A stretch of DNA of 64,000 bases from Agrobacterium tumefaciens. GTDB taxonomy: Bacteria; Pseudomonadota; Alphaproteobacteria; Rhizobiales; Rhizobiaceae. The notes below the pieces were generated by a model. It did not search any database. It had not been told where the DNA came from and saw only the letters and a list, made by a program, of their open reading frames with translations. Made by a program: the position numbers and the translations under genes. This document shows, one piece after another, positions 44,599 through 54,589 of this stretch (positions within the stretch are counted from its first letter, which is position 1; each line of letters begins with the position of its first letter). Location of the stretch: contig NZ_CP039893.1 of assembly GCF_005221325.1 (NCBI RefSeq), forward strand, positions 1 to 64,000, given 5' to 3'.

Positions 44599-45867
44599 AT
44601 GATTGCGAACAGCTCTTCCGATGTCTCTATGGCCGACCAGAAGTTTCTAAATGTCGCGAAGTCAAATGAAATCGATCCCGACGCCGTTCCTATAAGCAGA
44701 CTTGATTCTGAAGGTCACAGTATTTTTGCAGAATGGCGACCGAAGCGCCCGTTTCTTCGGAGAGAAGATGGCGTCTTTCTCGTTCTCCGCGCAGACCATA
44801 TCTTTCTGCTGGGCACCGATCCACGCACCCGGCAAATAGAAACTGAGCTCATGCTGAATCGAGGCGTCAAAGCTGGTGCCGTTTTTGACTTTATAGGTCA
44901 CAGCATGTTGTTTTCGAACGGTGAAACGCATGGGAAGCGGCGCTCAGGCCTTTCAAAGGCGTTCTCATTCCGCATGGTTGAAGCGTTACGCCCGGAGATT
45001 GCGAAGATAACGGAGCGTTTGTGGGACGAACTACAAAAAGTTGACGATTTCAATTTTACTGAAATGTACGCGTCGCAATTGCCTGCGCTGACGATCGCAA
45101 GTGTCCTTGGCTTGCCGTCTGAGGACACGCCGTTTTTCACACGACTTGTTTATAAGGTTTCCCGCTGCTTGAGCCCGTCGTGGCGAGATGAGGAATTCGA
45201 GGAGATTGAAGCTTCCGCTATCGAGCTTCAGGATTACGTTCGGGGCGTGATCGCGGATAGTGGCCGTCGGATGAGGGATGATTTTCTCTCGCGCTACTTG
45301 AGGGCGGTACGGGAAGCCGGAACGCTTTCGCCCATTGAGGAGATCATGCAACTCATGCTTATCATACTCGCTGGGAGCGATACAACGCGCACTGCAATGG
45401 TTATGGTGACGGCTCTTGTGCTCCAAAATCCCGCGCTCTGGTCTTCTTTAACTGGCAATCAATCCTATGTCGCAGCCGCCGTGGAGGAAGGGCTCCGATT
45501 CGAGCCGCCAGTTGGCTCTTTTCCGCGGTTGGCCCTCGAGGATATCGATCTGGATGGATACGTGTTGCCAAAGGGAAGCCTCCTCGCTCTCAGTGTCATG
45601 TCTGGCCTGCGAGACGAGAAACACTACGAGCATCCTCAGCTTTTTGATGTTGGGCGTCAACAAATGCGTTGGCACCTCGGGTTTGGCGCGGGTGTTCATC
45701 GATGCCTCGGCGAGACGTTGGCGCGGATTGAATTGCAAGAAGGACTTGGAACACTTTTGCGCCGCGCGCCGAATCTTGCAGTGGTGGGTGACTGGCCACG
45801 GATGATGGGTCACGGAGGCATCCGGCGCGTCACCGACATGACGGTCAAATTGAGCGTCGACCGGTGA
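44599..45867 (+). CDS. virH1: VirH1 (PinF1) cytochrome P450
   Basis: A 422-aa P450 that I recognise as close to Agrobacterium VirH1/PinF1. Visible features are the I-helix LAGSDTTRTAM, the ExxR motif EEGLR and the heme-binding loop GFGAGVHRCLGET. VirH proteins act on plant phenolics, and the operon is part of the vir regulon but not essential for transfer. Start MIANSSSDVS at 44599. Its stop is 68 bp before the VirH2 ATG chosen here, although the second reading frame opens earlier and overlaps. Confidence 0.9.
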   Translation: MIANSSSDVSMADQKFLNVAKSNEIDPDAVPISRLDSEGHSIFAEWRPKRPFLRREDGVFLVLRADHIFLLGTDPRTRQIETELMLNRGVKAGAVFDFIGHSMLFSNGETHGKRRSGLSKAFSFRMVEALRPEIAKITERLWDELQKVDDFNFTEMYASQLPALTIASVLGLPSEDTPFFTRLVYKVSRCLSPSWRDEEFEEIEASAIELQDYVRGVIADSGRRMRDDFLSRYLRAVREAGTLSPIEEIMQLMLIILAGSDTTRTAMVMVTALVLQNPALWSSLTGNQSYVAAAVEEGLRFEPPVGSFPRLALEDIDLDGYVLPKGSLLALSVMSGLRDEKHYEHPQLFDVGRQQMRWHLGFGAGVHRCLGETLARIELQEGLGTLLRRAPNLAVVGDWPRMMGHGGIRRVTDMTVKLSVDR

Positions 45868-45935
45868 AGTCAATCCGCGCCGCTCGGGTGGAAGAGAGGC
45901 GCGTATCAATATCAAGCATCACTTGGAGATTTCCA

Positions 45936-47111
45936 ATGCTACGTGCGCCAGTGGACGACGTGACGACCATCGATGACCTAACACTCGATCCCTATCCGAT
46001 TTATCGCAGAATGCGCGTGCAAAGCCCGGTGGTACACGTCGCCTCGGTCAGACGGACGTTTCTAACGAAGGCCTGCGATACTAAGATGGTGAAGGATGAT
46101 CCTTCACGCTTTAGTTCTGATGATCCCAACACGCCGATGAAGCCGGCGCTTCAGGCTCATACTTTGATGCGTAAGGATGGAGCTGAACACGCTCGGGAAC
46201 GAATGGCCATGACCAGAGCATTCGCACCCAAAGCGATCGCGGAGCATTGGGTGCCGATCTATCGTGACATCGTGAACGAGTATCTAGATCGCCTTCCGCG
46301 CGGAGACACCGTGGATCTTTTTGCAGAGATCTGTGGTCCGGTTGCTGCTCGCATACTGGCACATATTCTAGGAATTTGTGAGGCATCAGATGTCGAGATG
46401 ATCCGCTGGTCGCAACGGCTTATTGACGGAGCCGGCAACTTCGGATGGCGACCCGAGCTCTTTGAGCGATCGGACGAGGCCAATACGGAGATGAACTGCC
46501 TCTTCAACGACTTGGTCGAAAAACACCGATCCGCGCCGAACCCCTCGGCTTTTGCGACCATGTTGAATGCACCTGATCCTATACCCTTGAGCCAGATCTA
46601 TGCCAACATCAAGATCGCCATCGGCGGAGGGGTCAACGAGCCTCGTGACGCTCTCGGCACGATCCTCTATGGATTGCTGACCAATCCGGAGCAACTCGAG
46701 GAGGTCAAGAGACAGCAATGCTGGGGGCAGGCCTTCGAGGAAGGGCTGCGCTGGGTTGCTCCGATTCAAGCGAGTTCGCGTCTCGTGCGGGAGGACACCG
46801 AAATTCGGGGCTTTATCGTTCCGAAGGGCGACATTGTGATGACTATTCAGGCCTCCGCCAATCGTGATGAAGATGTCTTTGAGGATGGAGAAAGCTTCAA
46901 TGTCTTTCGCCCGAAGAATGCGCATCAGTCCTTTGGCTCCGGCCCGCATCACTGCCCAGGCGCGCAAATCTCGCGGCAAACCGTCGGCGCGATCATGCTG
47001 CCCATACTGTTCGATCGATTTCCGGATATGATATTGCCCCACCCTGAATTAGTGCAGTGGCGCGGCTTCGGCTTCCGCGGGCCCATTAATCTACCTGTGA
47101 CACTAAGATGA
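45936..47111 (+). CDS. virH2: VirH2 (PinF2) cytochrome P450, phenolic O-demethylase
   Basis: A 391-aa P450 matching VirH2, which in Agrobacterium O-demethylates ferulic acid and other vir-inducing phenolics and so detoxifies them. The ExxR motif is EEGLRW and the heme loop FGSGPHHCPGAQ. The I-helix segment reads IGGGVNEPRDAL instead of the usual AGxDTT, as in other VirH2-like P450s. ATG at 45936 with TTGGAG ahead is chosen; an open upstream extension overlaps virH1 and is less likely. It is in one operon with virH1. Confidence 0.88.
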   Translation: MLRAPVDDVTTIDDLTLDPYPIYRRMRVQSPVVHVASVRRTFLTKACDTKMVKDDPSRFSSDDPNTPMKPALQAHTLMRKDGAEHARERMAMTRAFAPKAIAEHWVPIYRDIVNEYLDRLPRGDTVDLFAEICGPVAARILAHILGICEASDVEMIRWSQRLIDGAGNFGWRPELFERSDEANTEMNCLFNDLVEKHRSAPNPSAFATMLNAPDPIPLSQIYANIKIAIGGGVNEPRDALGTILYGLLTNPEQLEEVKRQQCWGQAFEEGLRWVAPIQASSRLVREDTEIRGFIVPKGDIVMTIQASANRDEDVFEDGESFNVFRPKNAHQSFGSGPHHCPGAQISRQTVGAIMLPILFDRFPDMILPHPELVQWRGFGFRGPINLPVTLR

Positions 47112-47235
47112 TCGAAGCCACTTTCGCTTAGGTGTCCGCATGCCAGTGCTTCGATTCGCTTGGGAGTTATCACGTTAAGGCGCAACTCATAAAAATGCGT
47201 CACCAATTACTTGATGCGCACTCTTCCTATATCTC

Positions 47236-47249
47236 AAATCAATTGTCGA
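47236..47249. promoter_or_regulatory. Possible vir box upstream of virK (weak)
   Basis: The CAATTG core at 47240-47245 is followed or preceded by only partial matches to TNCAATTGAAAY on either strand. Position, about 140 bp before virK, is suitable. Support is weak. Confidence 0.25.
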
Positions 47250-47382
47250 ACCTCGGTTGAAGCCCATTGTCTACGTCGCGCGTATATCTCCCGTATTTTG
47301 CTTTTGCTGCCGACCGATACCGCTGCGGTTCAATAGTTGCGGAATGTGGTGCTTTCGGATTCACTCAAAAAAGGAGTCGCTT

Positions 47383-47820
47383 ATGAAACGTATCAGTACA
47401 ATCCTTGTCGGCGTATTTTTGGCTGCGCCGGTTCATGCAGCCGACAATATTCATACATTGGGGACGTTGTCTGAAATTGAACTAGCGCTCACTGCCGGAA
47501 AGCCGGTGAACGTCACGGTTGATTTAAGTTTGTGTGCTCCCGGGGTGGCCGATACTCCGGCGACGAAAACGCAAGGAGGCATGCGCATAGATGCGTATCG
47601 AATAACAACCGACGGCACCCTTGCGTTTGCAGATCAGCACTTCACCATTGACCGTGATGGTAAACCCATAACTCAATTTATTCGTTATCAGATTCGGTCG
47701 AACGGTGACGCCGATTTCACGATGGTTACATTCAACATGCCAACGTATGAGCGAAAAGGTACCAGCTTGGCCTACAAGTGCGCGATCGACCACGGGTTGA
47801 GTTTTCGTACTCCACAGTGA
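47383..47820 (+). CDS. virK: VirK, periplasmic vir-regulon protein
   Basis: A 145-aa protein of the VirK family: signal peptide MKRISTILVGVFLAAPVHA, then VNVTVDLSLCAPG, GGMRIDAYRITTDGTLAFADQ and LAYKCAIDHGL. Two cysteines may form a disulfide. VirK is induced by VirG in octopine Ti plasmids, is exported, and has no established essential role. AAGGAG precedes the ATG by eight bases. An open extension upstream to 47257 is not supported by the signal peptide. Confidence 0.88.
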   Translation: MKRISTILVGVFLAAPVHAADNIHTLGTLSEIELALTAGKPVNVTVDLSLCAPGVADTPATKTQGGMRIDAYRITTDGTLAFADQHFTIDRDGKPITQFIRYQIRSNGDADFTMVTFNMPTYERKGTSLAYKCAIDHGLSFRTPQ

Positions 47821-48184
47821 TTTTTGCGTCCAATCTGATCCGATGTAAGCCCAAGGTGACGCTTGCAATTACCCACATTTGAGCGTCGCTGCCATTTCGG
47901 TTCTGAGGCGAATATCTGTCAGCCGGCTGAGTCCACGCCAGACGACCGTATGTCCCGGAGGAGGATCTGAAGTTCTAGCAAGGTCGCCACCCAAACGAGC
48001 GAGTTTGGTGAGATAGAAGTTTAGCGATTCGCAACGAAGCACGACCGCAGAACCACTTACTTCGAAGGCTTCGTATATCTCGTTCCTGCAGTGATCTGGC
48101 TGCGATGAATGTCGATTCGTCCTGGTGGTAGCATCAGGGATAGTCCTACGACGAAGCATAGGATTTAAGTCATCACGTCTGTTA
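47821..48184. other. Spacer between virK and IS66 remnant
   Basis: No supported gene. In octopine Ti plasmids virL and virM lie between virK and virA; I do not recognise either here. A minus frame at 47869-48582 runs across the IS66 remnant and lacks any family match. Confidence 0.45.
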
Positions 48185-48880
48185 AATGCCGCCGGCGCTG
48201 GCCACGCGAAGACAAAGAGCGCCTCGTCGCTGCCTGCTTTGAGCCGGGCGCGGTTATCTCTGAGATTGCCTGCGCGGACGGTATCAATGTCAGTCAGTCG
48301 GAAGCACAGCGATGTAATAATCAAGCTGGGTCGGGACCGACGTGTCCGCGTGGATAGCAACATCGACACGGAAGCACTTGGCCGTATTCTCGATTGCGTG
48401 CTGGGGCTGCGATGATCATGGTCCCTGCTGGTGTGAAGGTCTGGCAGGCAACGGGCTACACCGACATGCGCAAAGGCTTCCCCGGTCTGTCGTTGATCTT
48501 GCAGAAAGCACTGAAGCTGACCCGATGTGTGAGCACTGTTCGTATTATACGGTCGTGGCGGCCAACGACCGACATACTGCATACAAATATCGTTTCGCGA
48601 CGATCTCCTACAGCCGTCAAAGCTTTCGAGCGCAAGCGCCCATCACGCAAACTCTTCCCGGTACATCTGCCGCGTGAGCGTGTCGTTATCGCCACCCCTA
48701 CGAACTGTGCCTGCTGCGAATCCGCCAAACTGTCATAGCTTGGCGAGGATGTTTCCGAGACCCTGGAAGTCATCCGACGATTTGGCGGCGGCAACCTCTG
48801 CAAAATGCGTTATGAGCCCGGTTTTTCAGCCACAGACAAGTATCGCGTTCGTGAAAAAGCGCACGCGCGATAGTTCTTTA
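48185..48880 (+). mobile_element. Decayed IS66-family element
   Basis: Three parts of an IS66 element follow in order with broken frames. First is TnpA: RRRWPREDKERLVAACFEPG, then IIKLGRDRRVRVDSN. Second is TnpB: MIMVPAGVKVWQATGYTDMRKG, then FPGLSLILQKA. Third is TnpC: AFERKRPSRKLFPVHLPRE, then LGEDVSETLEVI. Large parts are missing and frames shift between the fragments, so it is inactive. It occupies the virL/virM position between virK and virA. Confidence 0.8.
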
Positions 48881-49020
48881 GCCGCACCTCTGAGCGCCCC
48901 ATTTACGGCCGGATCTTTGCCTGACCTGGCAAAGTCGACTCCATCGCCTTACGGCACAGATAACAACGTCGCGTTTCATCGACGTCCCATCAGCCGCTTG
49001 TGTGTTCAATTCTTCTCTGT

Positions 49021-49032
49021 TTCACTTGAAAC
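49021..49032 (+). promoter_or_regulatory. vir box upstream of virA
   Basis: TTCACTTGAAAC matches TNCAATTGAAAY at 11 of 12 positions, 103 bp before the virA ATG on the sense strand. It fits autoregulated induction of virA by VirG. Confidence 0.7.
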
Positions 49033-49134
49033 AAACTGAATAGATATTCCCGCTTTCAAAGCCATTTACAAATCCTCTCGTGCAGCCTAACGCCATTGGC
49101 GTGGAACAAGCGTTGGCACGAGGAAGCAAGTGCG

Positions 49135-51624
49135 ATGAACGGAAGGTATTCACCGACGCGGCAGGATTTTAAGACAGGCGCGAAGCCTTGGTCTATATTA
49201 GCCCTTATCGTTGCTGCAATGATTTTCGCGTTCATGGCGGTTGCGTCCTGGCAGGACAATGGGACTACCCAGGCAATCCTTAGCCAAATACGATCGATTA
49301 ACGCTGACAGCGCCTCACTGCAGCGCGATGTACTCCGCGCTCACACGGGCACCGTGGCGAACTACCGCCCCATTATCTCCAGGCTGGGAGCTCTGCGGAA
49401 GAATCTGGAAGATTTGAAGCAATTATTTAGACAATCTCATATTGTAAGTGAGAGCAATGCTACTCAACTGCTGCGCCGGCTAGAAGTGTCTCTAAATTCG
49501 GCTGACGCGGCGGTCGCCGCCTTTGGTGCGCAAAATGTCCGCCTGCAAGATTCGCTGGCCAGTTTCACTCGTGCTTTAAGCAATCTTCCAGGAAAGGCCT
49601 CAAGCGATCAGACTTTAGAAAAACCAACAGAATTGGCTAGCATGATGCTCCAATTTCTTCGGCAACCAAGCCCGGCTATTTCATTCGAGATCAGCCTTGA
49701 ACTAGAGAGGCTCCAAAAACAACGCGGTCTTGATGAAGCTCCCGTGCGCATACTTTCGCGTGAAGGTCCCGTTATCTTATCGCTTTTGCCACAGGTGAAC
49801 GATCTGGTGAACATGATTCAGACGTCTGACACCGCAGAAATTGCGGAAATGTTGCAGCGTGAGTGTTTGGAGGTCTATAGCTTGAAAAATGTGGAGGAGC
49901 GGAGCGCACGTATCTTTCTTGGGTCCGCTTCAGTGGGTCTTTGCCTGTACATCATCACCTTAGTCTATAGGCTACGCAAAAAAACCGATTGGTTAGCGCG
50001 GCGTTTAGATTACGAAGAGCTAATCAAAGAGATCGGAGTATGTTTTGAAGGTGAGGCGGCCACCACGTCGTCCGCGCAAGCTGCACTTGGTATTATTCAG
50101 CGCTTCTTTGATGCCGATACGTGCGCGTTAGCTCTAGTGGACCATGACCGTAGGTGGGCTGTCGAAACATTCGGTGCGAAGCACCCAAAACCCGTGTGGG
50201 ACGACAGGGTGCTACGCGAAATAGTCTCTCGTACCAAAGCGAACGAACGGGCGACGGTATTCCGCATCGTATCGACGCAAAAAATCGTACATTTGCCTCC
50301 CGAAATTCCAGGTCTTTCGATACTACTGGCTCACAAATCCACAGATAAACTAATTGCGGTTTGTTCACTGGGTTACCAAAGCTATCGCCCTCGACCTTGC
50401 CAAGGCGAAATTCAGCTTCTTGAACTCGCCACCGCCTGCCTCTGTCACTATATCGATGTTCGGCGTAAGCAGACCGAATGCGACGTTTTGGCCAGACGAT
50501 TGGAGCATGCGCAACGCCTTGAGGCAGTTGGTACACTTGCCGGCGGCATAGCACATGAATTTAATAACATTTTGGGGTCAATCCTCGGGCACGCAGAATT
50601 GGCGCAAAACTCGGTGTCTCGAACATCTGTCACCCGAAGATACATTGACTATATCATTTCGTCAGGCGACAGAGCCATGCTCATTATCGATCAGATCTTG
50701 ACGCTGAGCCGAAAACAAGAGCGCGTGATCAAGCCATTTAGTGTCTCAGAGCTTGTGACCGAAATCGCTCCCTTGCTACGTATGGCTCTTCCCCCAACCA
50801 TCGAGCTTAGTTTCAGATTTGATCAAATGCAGAGCGTGATCGAAGGAAGCCCGCTTGAACTTCAACAGGTACTAATTAACCTCTGCAAGAATGCTTCCCA
50901 AGCCATGACTGCAAATGGTCAAATCGACATCTTCGTCGGCCAAGCTTATTTACCAGCTAAGAAAATTCTGGCGCATGGTGTTATGCCACCTGGCGACTAT
51001 GTTCTACTATCTGTCAGCGACAATGGTGGAGGCATTTCAGAGGCTGTGCTACCCCACATTTTTGAACCCTTCTTTACGACACGTGCTCGCAACGGTGGAA
51101 CGGGTCTCGGCCTTGCTTCTGTGCATGGTCATATCAGCGCGTTTGCAGGTTACATCGACGTTAGTTCAACTGTTGGGCATGGGACGCGCTTTGACATTTA
51201 TCTCCCTCCGTCTTCTAAGGAGCCCGTCAATCCCGACAGCTTTTTCGGCCGCAATAAGGCACCGCGTGGAAACGGGGAGATTGTGGCACTTGTTGAGCCC
51301 GATGACCTCCTGCGGGAGGCGTATGAAGACAAGATCGCCGCTCTGGGATATGAGCCGGTCGGTTTTCGTACCTTTAATGAAGTTCGCGATTGGATTTCAA
51401 AAGGCAATGAAGCCGATCTGGTCATGGTCGACCAAGCGTCTCTTCCTGAAGATCAAAGTCCTAATTCCGTGGATTTAGTGCTCAAGACCGCCTCCATCAT
51501 CATTGGCGGGAATGATCTCAAAATGCCCCTTTCAAGGGAGAATGCGACCAGGGACCTTTATCTGCCGAAGCCGATATCGTCCAGAACTATGGCGCATGCA
51601 ATCCTAACCAAAATCAAGACGTAG
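49135..51624 (+). CDS. virA: VirA hybrid sensor histidine kinase
   Basis: VirA senses plant phenolics, sugars and acid pH in the inner membrane and phosphorylates VirG. The 829-aa length and sequence match Agrobacterium VirA: first membrane span [19 protein letters not shown], a periplasmic domain (about 40-255), second span [18 protein letters not shown], a linker/GAF-like domain, the kinase with H474 (GGIAHEFNN), the ATP-binding NGGGIS and GTGLGL boxes, and a C-terminal receiver-like domain ([14 protein letters not shown]). ATG at 49135 is chosen because it gives [10 protein letters not shown] and H at exactly 474; an in-frame start 39 bp upstream is not needed. A vir box precedes it. Confidence 0.95.
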   Translation: MNGRYSPTRQDFKTGAKPWSILALIVAAMIFAFMAVASWQDNGTTQAILSQIRSINADSASLQRDVLRAHTGTVANYRPIISRLGALRKNLEDLKQLFRQSHIVSESNATQLLRRLEVSLNSADAAVAAFGAQNVRLQDSLASFTRALSNLPGKASSDQTLEKPTELASMMLQFLRQPSPAISFEISLELERLQKQRGLDEAPVRILSREGPVILSLLPQVNDLVNMIQTSDTAEIAEMLQRECLEVYSLKNVEERSARIFLGSASVGLCLYIITLVYRLRKKTDWLARRLDYEELIKEIGVCFEGEAATTSSAQAALGIIQRFFDADTCALALVDHDRRWAVETFGAKHPKPVWDDRVLREIVSRTKANERATVFRIVSTQKIVHLPPEIPGLSILLAHKSTDKLIAVCSLGYQSYRPRPCQGEIQLLELATACLCHYIDVRRKQTECDVLARRLEHAQRLEAVGTLAGGIAHEFNNILGSILGHAELAQNSVSRTSVTRRYIDYIISSGDRAMLIIDQILTLSRKQERVIKPFSVSELVTEIAPLLRMALPPTIELSFRFDQMQSVIEGSPLELQQVLINLCKNASQAMTANGQIDIFVGQAYLPAKKILAHGVMPPGDYVLLSVSDNGGGISEAVLPHIFEPFFTTRARNGGTGLGLASVHGHISAFAGYIDVSSTVGHGTRFDIYLPPSSKEPVNPDSFFGRNKAPRGNGEIVALVEPDDLLREAYEDKIAALGYEPVGFRTFNEVRDWISKGNEADLVMVDQASLPEDQSPNSVDLVLKTASIIIGGNDLKMPLSRENATRDLYLPKPISSRTMAHAILTKIKT

Positions 51625-51790
51625 AGTTGCGACGTATCAGGACTGGGCAATCAGATTTCGGTTCGGTGGAGCGCGACGGGGGAACTACATGAAAGATCGA
51701 ACGGCATAGGTTCAATGGATCAAGCCGGGCGAGGCGGCTTGATTTGTCCGATCAGGTCCGGTCGTTTAGTTGAAAGGATTTGCGCACCAA

Positions 51791-52010
51791 CTATGACACC
51801 ACCATCATTGGTGCCAGCAGATTGAAGTAGGCCTGAACAGGTGCGGTCAAAAATCGGTGTGGACGTCGGCTATTGTACAGGTCAGATTGCTGCCAAATGC
51901 CGACGCGGGAATTGGGCACGGTGTCGTAAGCGTGGACAGAGATTTCCTCGTCTTCTTCAGCACGAGCATGAAGTCCCAAGAAGTAAACTTCGAGCGTTGG
52001 TCAGCCTATA
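51791..52010 (-). mobile_element. IS3-family transposase C-terminal remnant
   Basis: On the minus strand the sequence reads ISVHAYDTVPNSRVGIWQQS, then DLYNSRRPHRFLTAPVQAYF, the end of an IS3-type OrfB transposase with its (Y)NxRRPHxxL signature, ending at a stop at 51791. Only the last 70 codons remain. The flanking parts of the 51625-52315 interval show no supported gene. Confidence 0.65.
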
Positions 52011-52315
52011 AGATGAGTTCGCCAGAAAGGGCAGGCGTTCGCGCCTCCCTCAATGCAGAAGGCTACTTCCATTGTGGTCGGCAACTGCCAGGATGGGAAC
52101 TCTCCTGATAATCCAACCAACGACAGCGCAGTGGTAAACAGAGCCACGCCATCAGGAATATTGCCCATTCCGTCATCAGTGTGGTGACGTGCATTAGGCG
52201 CGCTTGTTGCAGAACTTTAAGTGCTTCTTTCGATTCCAGATCTCAGCAAAAGTTCTCCGCAAACCTTCACCGCGGGCTTACGTGTCTTTTGTAACAAATT
52301 GCGACGCAGTTGATA

Positions 52316-52327
52316 TCCACTTGAAAC
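52316..52327 (+). promoter_or_regulatory. vir box upstream of virJ
   Basis: TCCACTTGAAAC matches TNCAATTGAAAY at 11 of 12 positions, 44 bp before the virJ ATG. virJ is a known member of the vir regulon. Confidence 0.7.
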
Positions 52328-52370
52328 ATAAGTCCGAAATTATCGAGATCTCCGCTGATAAGGTATCGAA

Positions 52371-53114
52371 ATGGCGATAAAATTGGTATTGATACTCGTA
52401 TTCACACTCTTTCCCGCGGCAGACGCTGCATATGCGAATGACCGCGCCAACGGTTTCATGTGGTCAAACGGGGGCGAAACTGGAGTGAGGCTTCCTCTTC
52501 GGGTGTTCAATGCCAAGCCAGCCAAGAACACGGTGGCGGTCATTTATTCCGGAGACGCTGGATGGCAAAATATCGATGAGGCGATTGGTACCTATCTGCA
52601 GAAGGAAGGGATTCCTGTCATTGGCGTCAGTTCACTTCGGTACTTCTGGTCGGAGCGGTCTCCAAGCGAAACTGCTAAGGATCTTGGTCACATAATCGAT
52701 GTCTACACCAAGCATTTCGGTGTGCAGAATGTTCTACTTGTAGGATATTCTTTCGGCGCGGACGTCATGCCGGCAAGCTTCAATAGGCTTACGCTTGAGC
52801 AAAAAAATCGGGTTAAGCAAATCTCTCTCTTGGCATTGTCACATCAAGTCGACTATGTCGTCTCATTTAGGGGCTGGCTCCAACTCGAAACCGAAGGTAA
52901 GGGCGGCAATCCTCTGGATGATCTTAGATCCATTGACCCTGCAATCGTCCAATGCATGTACGGGCGCGAAGACCGTAATAATGCTTGCCCATCTCTCCGA
53001 CAGACCGGCGCAGAGGTAATAGGCTTCAGCGGAGGCCATCACTTTGATAATGATTTCAAAAAACTGTCTACGCGCGTCGTCTCAGGCCTCGTGGCACGCC
53101 TAAGTCATCAGTAA
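52371..53114 (+). CDS. virJ: VirJ, periplasmic AcvB/VirJ-family protein
   Basis: A 247-aa protein with a signal peptide (LVLILVFTLFPAADAAYA) and the VirJ/AcvB domain: TVAVIYSGDAGWQNIDEAIG, an alpha/beta-hydrolase-like LLVGYSFGAD nucleophile elbow, and FSGGHHFDNDF. VirJ interacts with the T4SS and its substrates in the periplasm and can replace the chromosomal AcvB. VirJ is typical of octopine-type Ti plasmids and absent from nopaline ones, so it helps to type this plasmid. Length equals the known VirJ. Confidence 0.92.
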   Translation: MAIKLVLILVFTLFPAADAAYANDRANGFMWSNGGETGVRLPLRVFNAKPAKNTVAVIYSGDAGWQNIDEAIGTYLQKEGIPVIGVSSLRYFWSERSPSETAKDLGHIIDVYTKHFGVQNVLLVGYSFGADVMPASFNRLTLEQKNRVKQISLLALSHQVDYVVSFRGWLQLETEGKGGNPLDDLRSIDPAIVQCMYGREDRNNACPSLRQTGAEVIGFSGGHHFDNDFKKLSTRVVSGLVARLSHQ

Positions 53115-53724
53115 TCTTTAGTTCCTGCACCGCTTTAATATTGACTGGGATAGCGACGCCTGTGATGCAGACATCGGAAATTGTGTCGTTAAGTAAAAGG
53201 CCTTCGTCTGATCGCGAGATTCGCTAGTGGTTTTCAGGTGAGTGAGATGTTTTGCCGCAAGTTGCGCTGAGATCGCATCTGCCTGCGGCTGCCGCACATC
53301 CAGATTGTTAGCAACAAGATCATCCTTCAAGGGAATATGCCTATAACGCATGTGTTGACGACTTTCGCCTCGTGAATGATCCGGTCTGTTCCCGACGGTG
53401 GGATGCCGTCGCGATAGAGCAGGCTCTCGCGCCAGGCGGAATTTCTCCGATATGACTTCTCTCCTTCTACGTGCCCAAAGCAGCAACGAAATCATCTATC
53501 GCGGCCAAGAGAGCGGTCATGTGAAAGCACCCTTGCCAGTCAATTCCCCGGCCAAGGTCAGCACGGCGATACTGCGAGGTGTTGCTACACCACGGAGGCG
53601 ATCTAGAAGGACGATTTCATCATTTAGGCCGCACACTCATAAATCAGGTTTGCAAATCGGTCTGATTTTGATTCATTGAGGCTTGACTTGGAGGCCACTG
53701 ATAACCCGTCTCCGCTTTGATGTC
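53115..53724. other. Gene-poor region between virJ and IS5 remnant
   Basis: No supported gene. A minus frame at 53118-53495 and a plus frame at 53398-53679 have no recognised family. It is probably insertion-sequence debris. Confidence 0.4.
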
Positions 53725-54400
53725 ACCGACTTCGAATGGACTGTTGTTCATCCTTTGTTCCCAAATAAGCCGCGTGGCGTGCCGCGCGTTGACGCGGGTG
53801 GTCAATGTCATCTTGTGGCGCTTCCGGACGGGCCCGCCCTGGGCAGACGTTCCTGATCGATATGGTTCCTGTACAACCTGCTTCAATCGCTTTGTACGAT
53901 GGCGTGAGGCAGACGTCTGGGATCATATTCTGAGTGTGATTTCCAAGGCTTTCGATAGAATGTCGTCATGATTGACAGTTCCTGTGTCCGCGTCCACCAA
54001 CATGCGGCGACGGGAAACAGCGGGATCAAGACGATGGCTGTATGGGACGTTCCCGTGGCGGTTTGACCACCAAGATTCACGCTGTTGTCGATGCCGACGG
54101 TTGACCGATCCGTCTTGCGCTGACAGCGGGTCAAGCCCATGACCGCCGCATGACCGAAACATTTTTACAAATAATCGCTAAGAGTGCGTTTCTGCTGGCG
54201 GACAAGGCATATGATACCAACGCGATAAGAGCATTTGCAAAGCGCAAGCAGGCATGAGCCAATATTCCTGCCAAGAGCAATCAGAAGGAAGCTTCCCGTT
54301 CATCGAATGGGTTTACAGACAGCGTAACCTCGCCGAGCATTTTCGTTCTGAGCCTGACCAGACCAACTGCGGCCTGAATAGGTCGATCCGGTTGCTTAGT
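53725..54400 (+). mobile_element. Decayed IS5-family (IS427-like) transposase
   Basis: Fragments in different frames follow the order of an IS5/IS427 DDE transposase: PNKPRGVPRVDAGG, FRTGPPWADVPDRYGSCTTC, FNRFVRWREADVWDHILSV, MIDSSCVRVHQHAATG, GRSRGGLTTKIHAVVDADG, LLADKAYDTNA and FIEWVYRQRNLAEHF. Several frameshifts and stops separate them, so it is dead. It lies between virJ and virB. Confidence 0.75.
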
Positions 54401-54459
54401 CATGGATGCGCGGTTCTCGGTCCATGTTGCGTTCCAAGACGCCGGGCGAGGTTTCTTGC

Positions 54460-54491
54460 TTCAATTGAAATCATAAAGAAGCAATTGAAAA
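54460..54491 (+). promoter_or_regulatory. Two vir boxes of the virB promoter
   Basis: TTCAATTGAAAT at 54460-54471 is a perfect match to TNCAATTGAAAY, and AGCAATTGAAAA at 54480-54491 matches 10 of 12. They are spaced 20 bp apart start to start, about two helical turns, and end 98 bp before virB1, the known layout of the virB promoter. Confidence 0.88.
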
Positions 54492-54589
54492 TTTTCGAGT
54501 AACAGACCCTCCCGATAATCTTCAACATAAAACAACGCACTTCTTCCAACGGGAGAGCCGGTGTTAGTTGCGAGCTAAGGAGATAAGGT

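Noticed and set aside
47869..48582. Minus-strand frame of 237 codons between virK and virA
   Set aside because: It runs across the IS66 remnant in the opposite direction and has no family resemblance.
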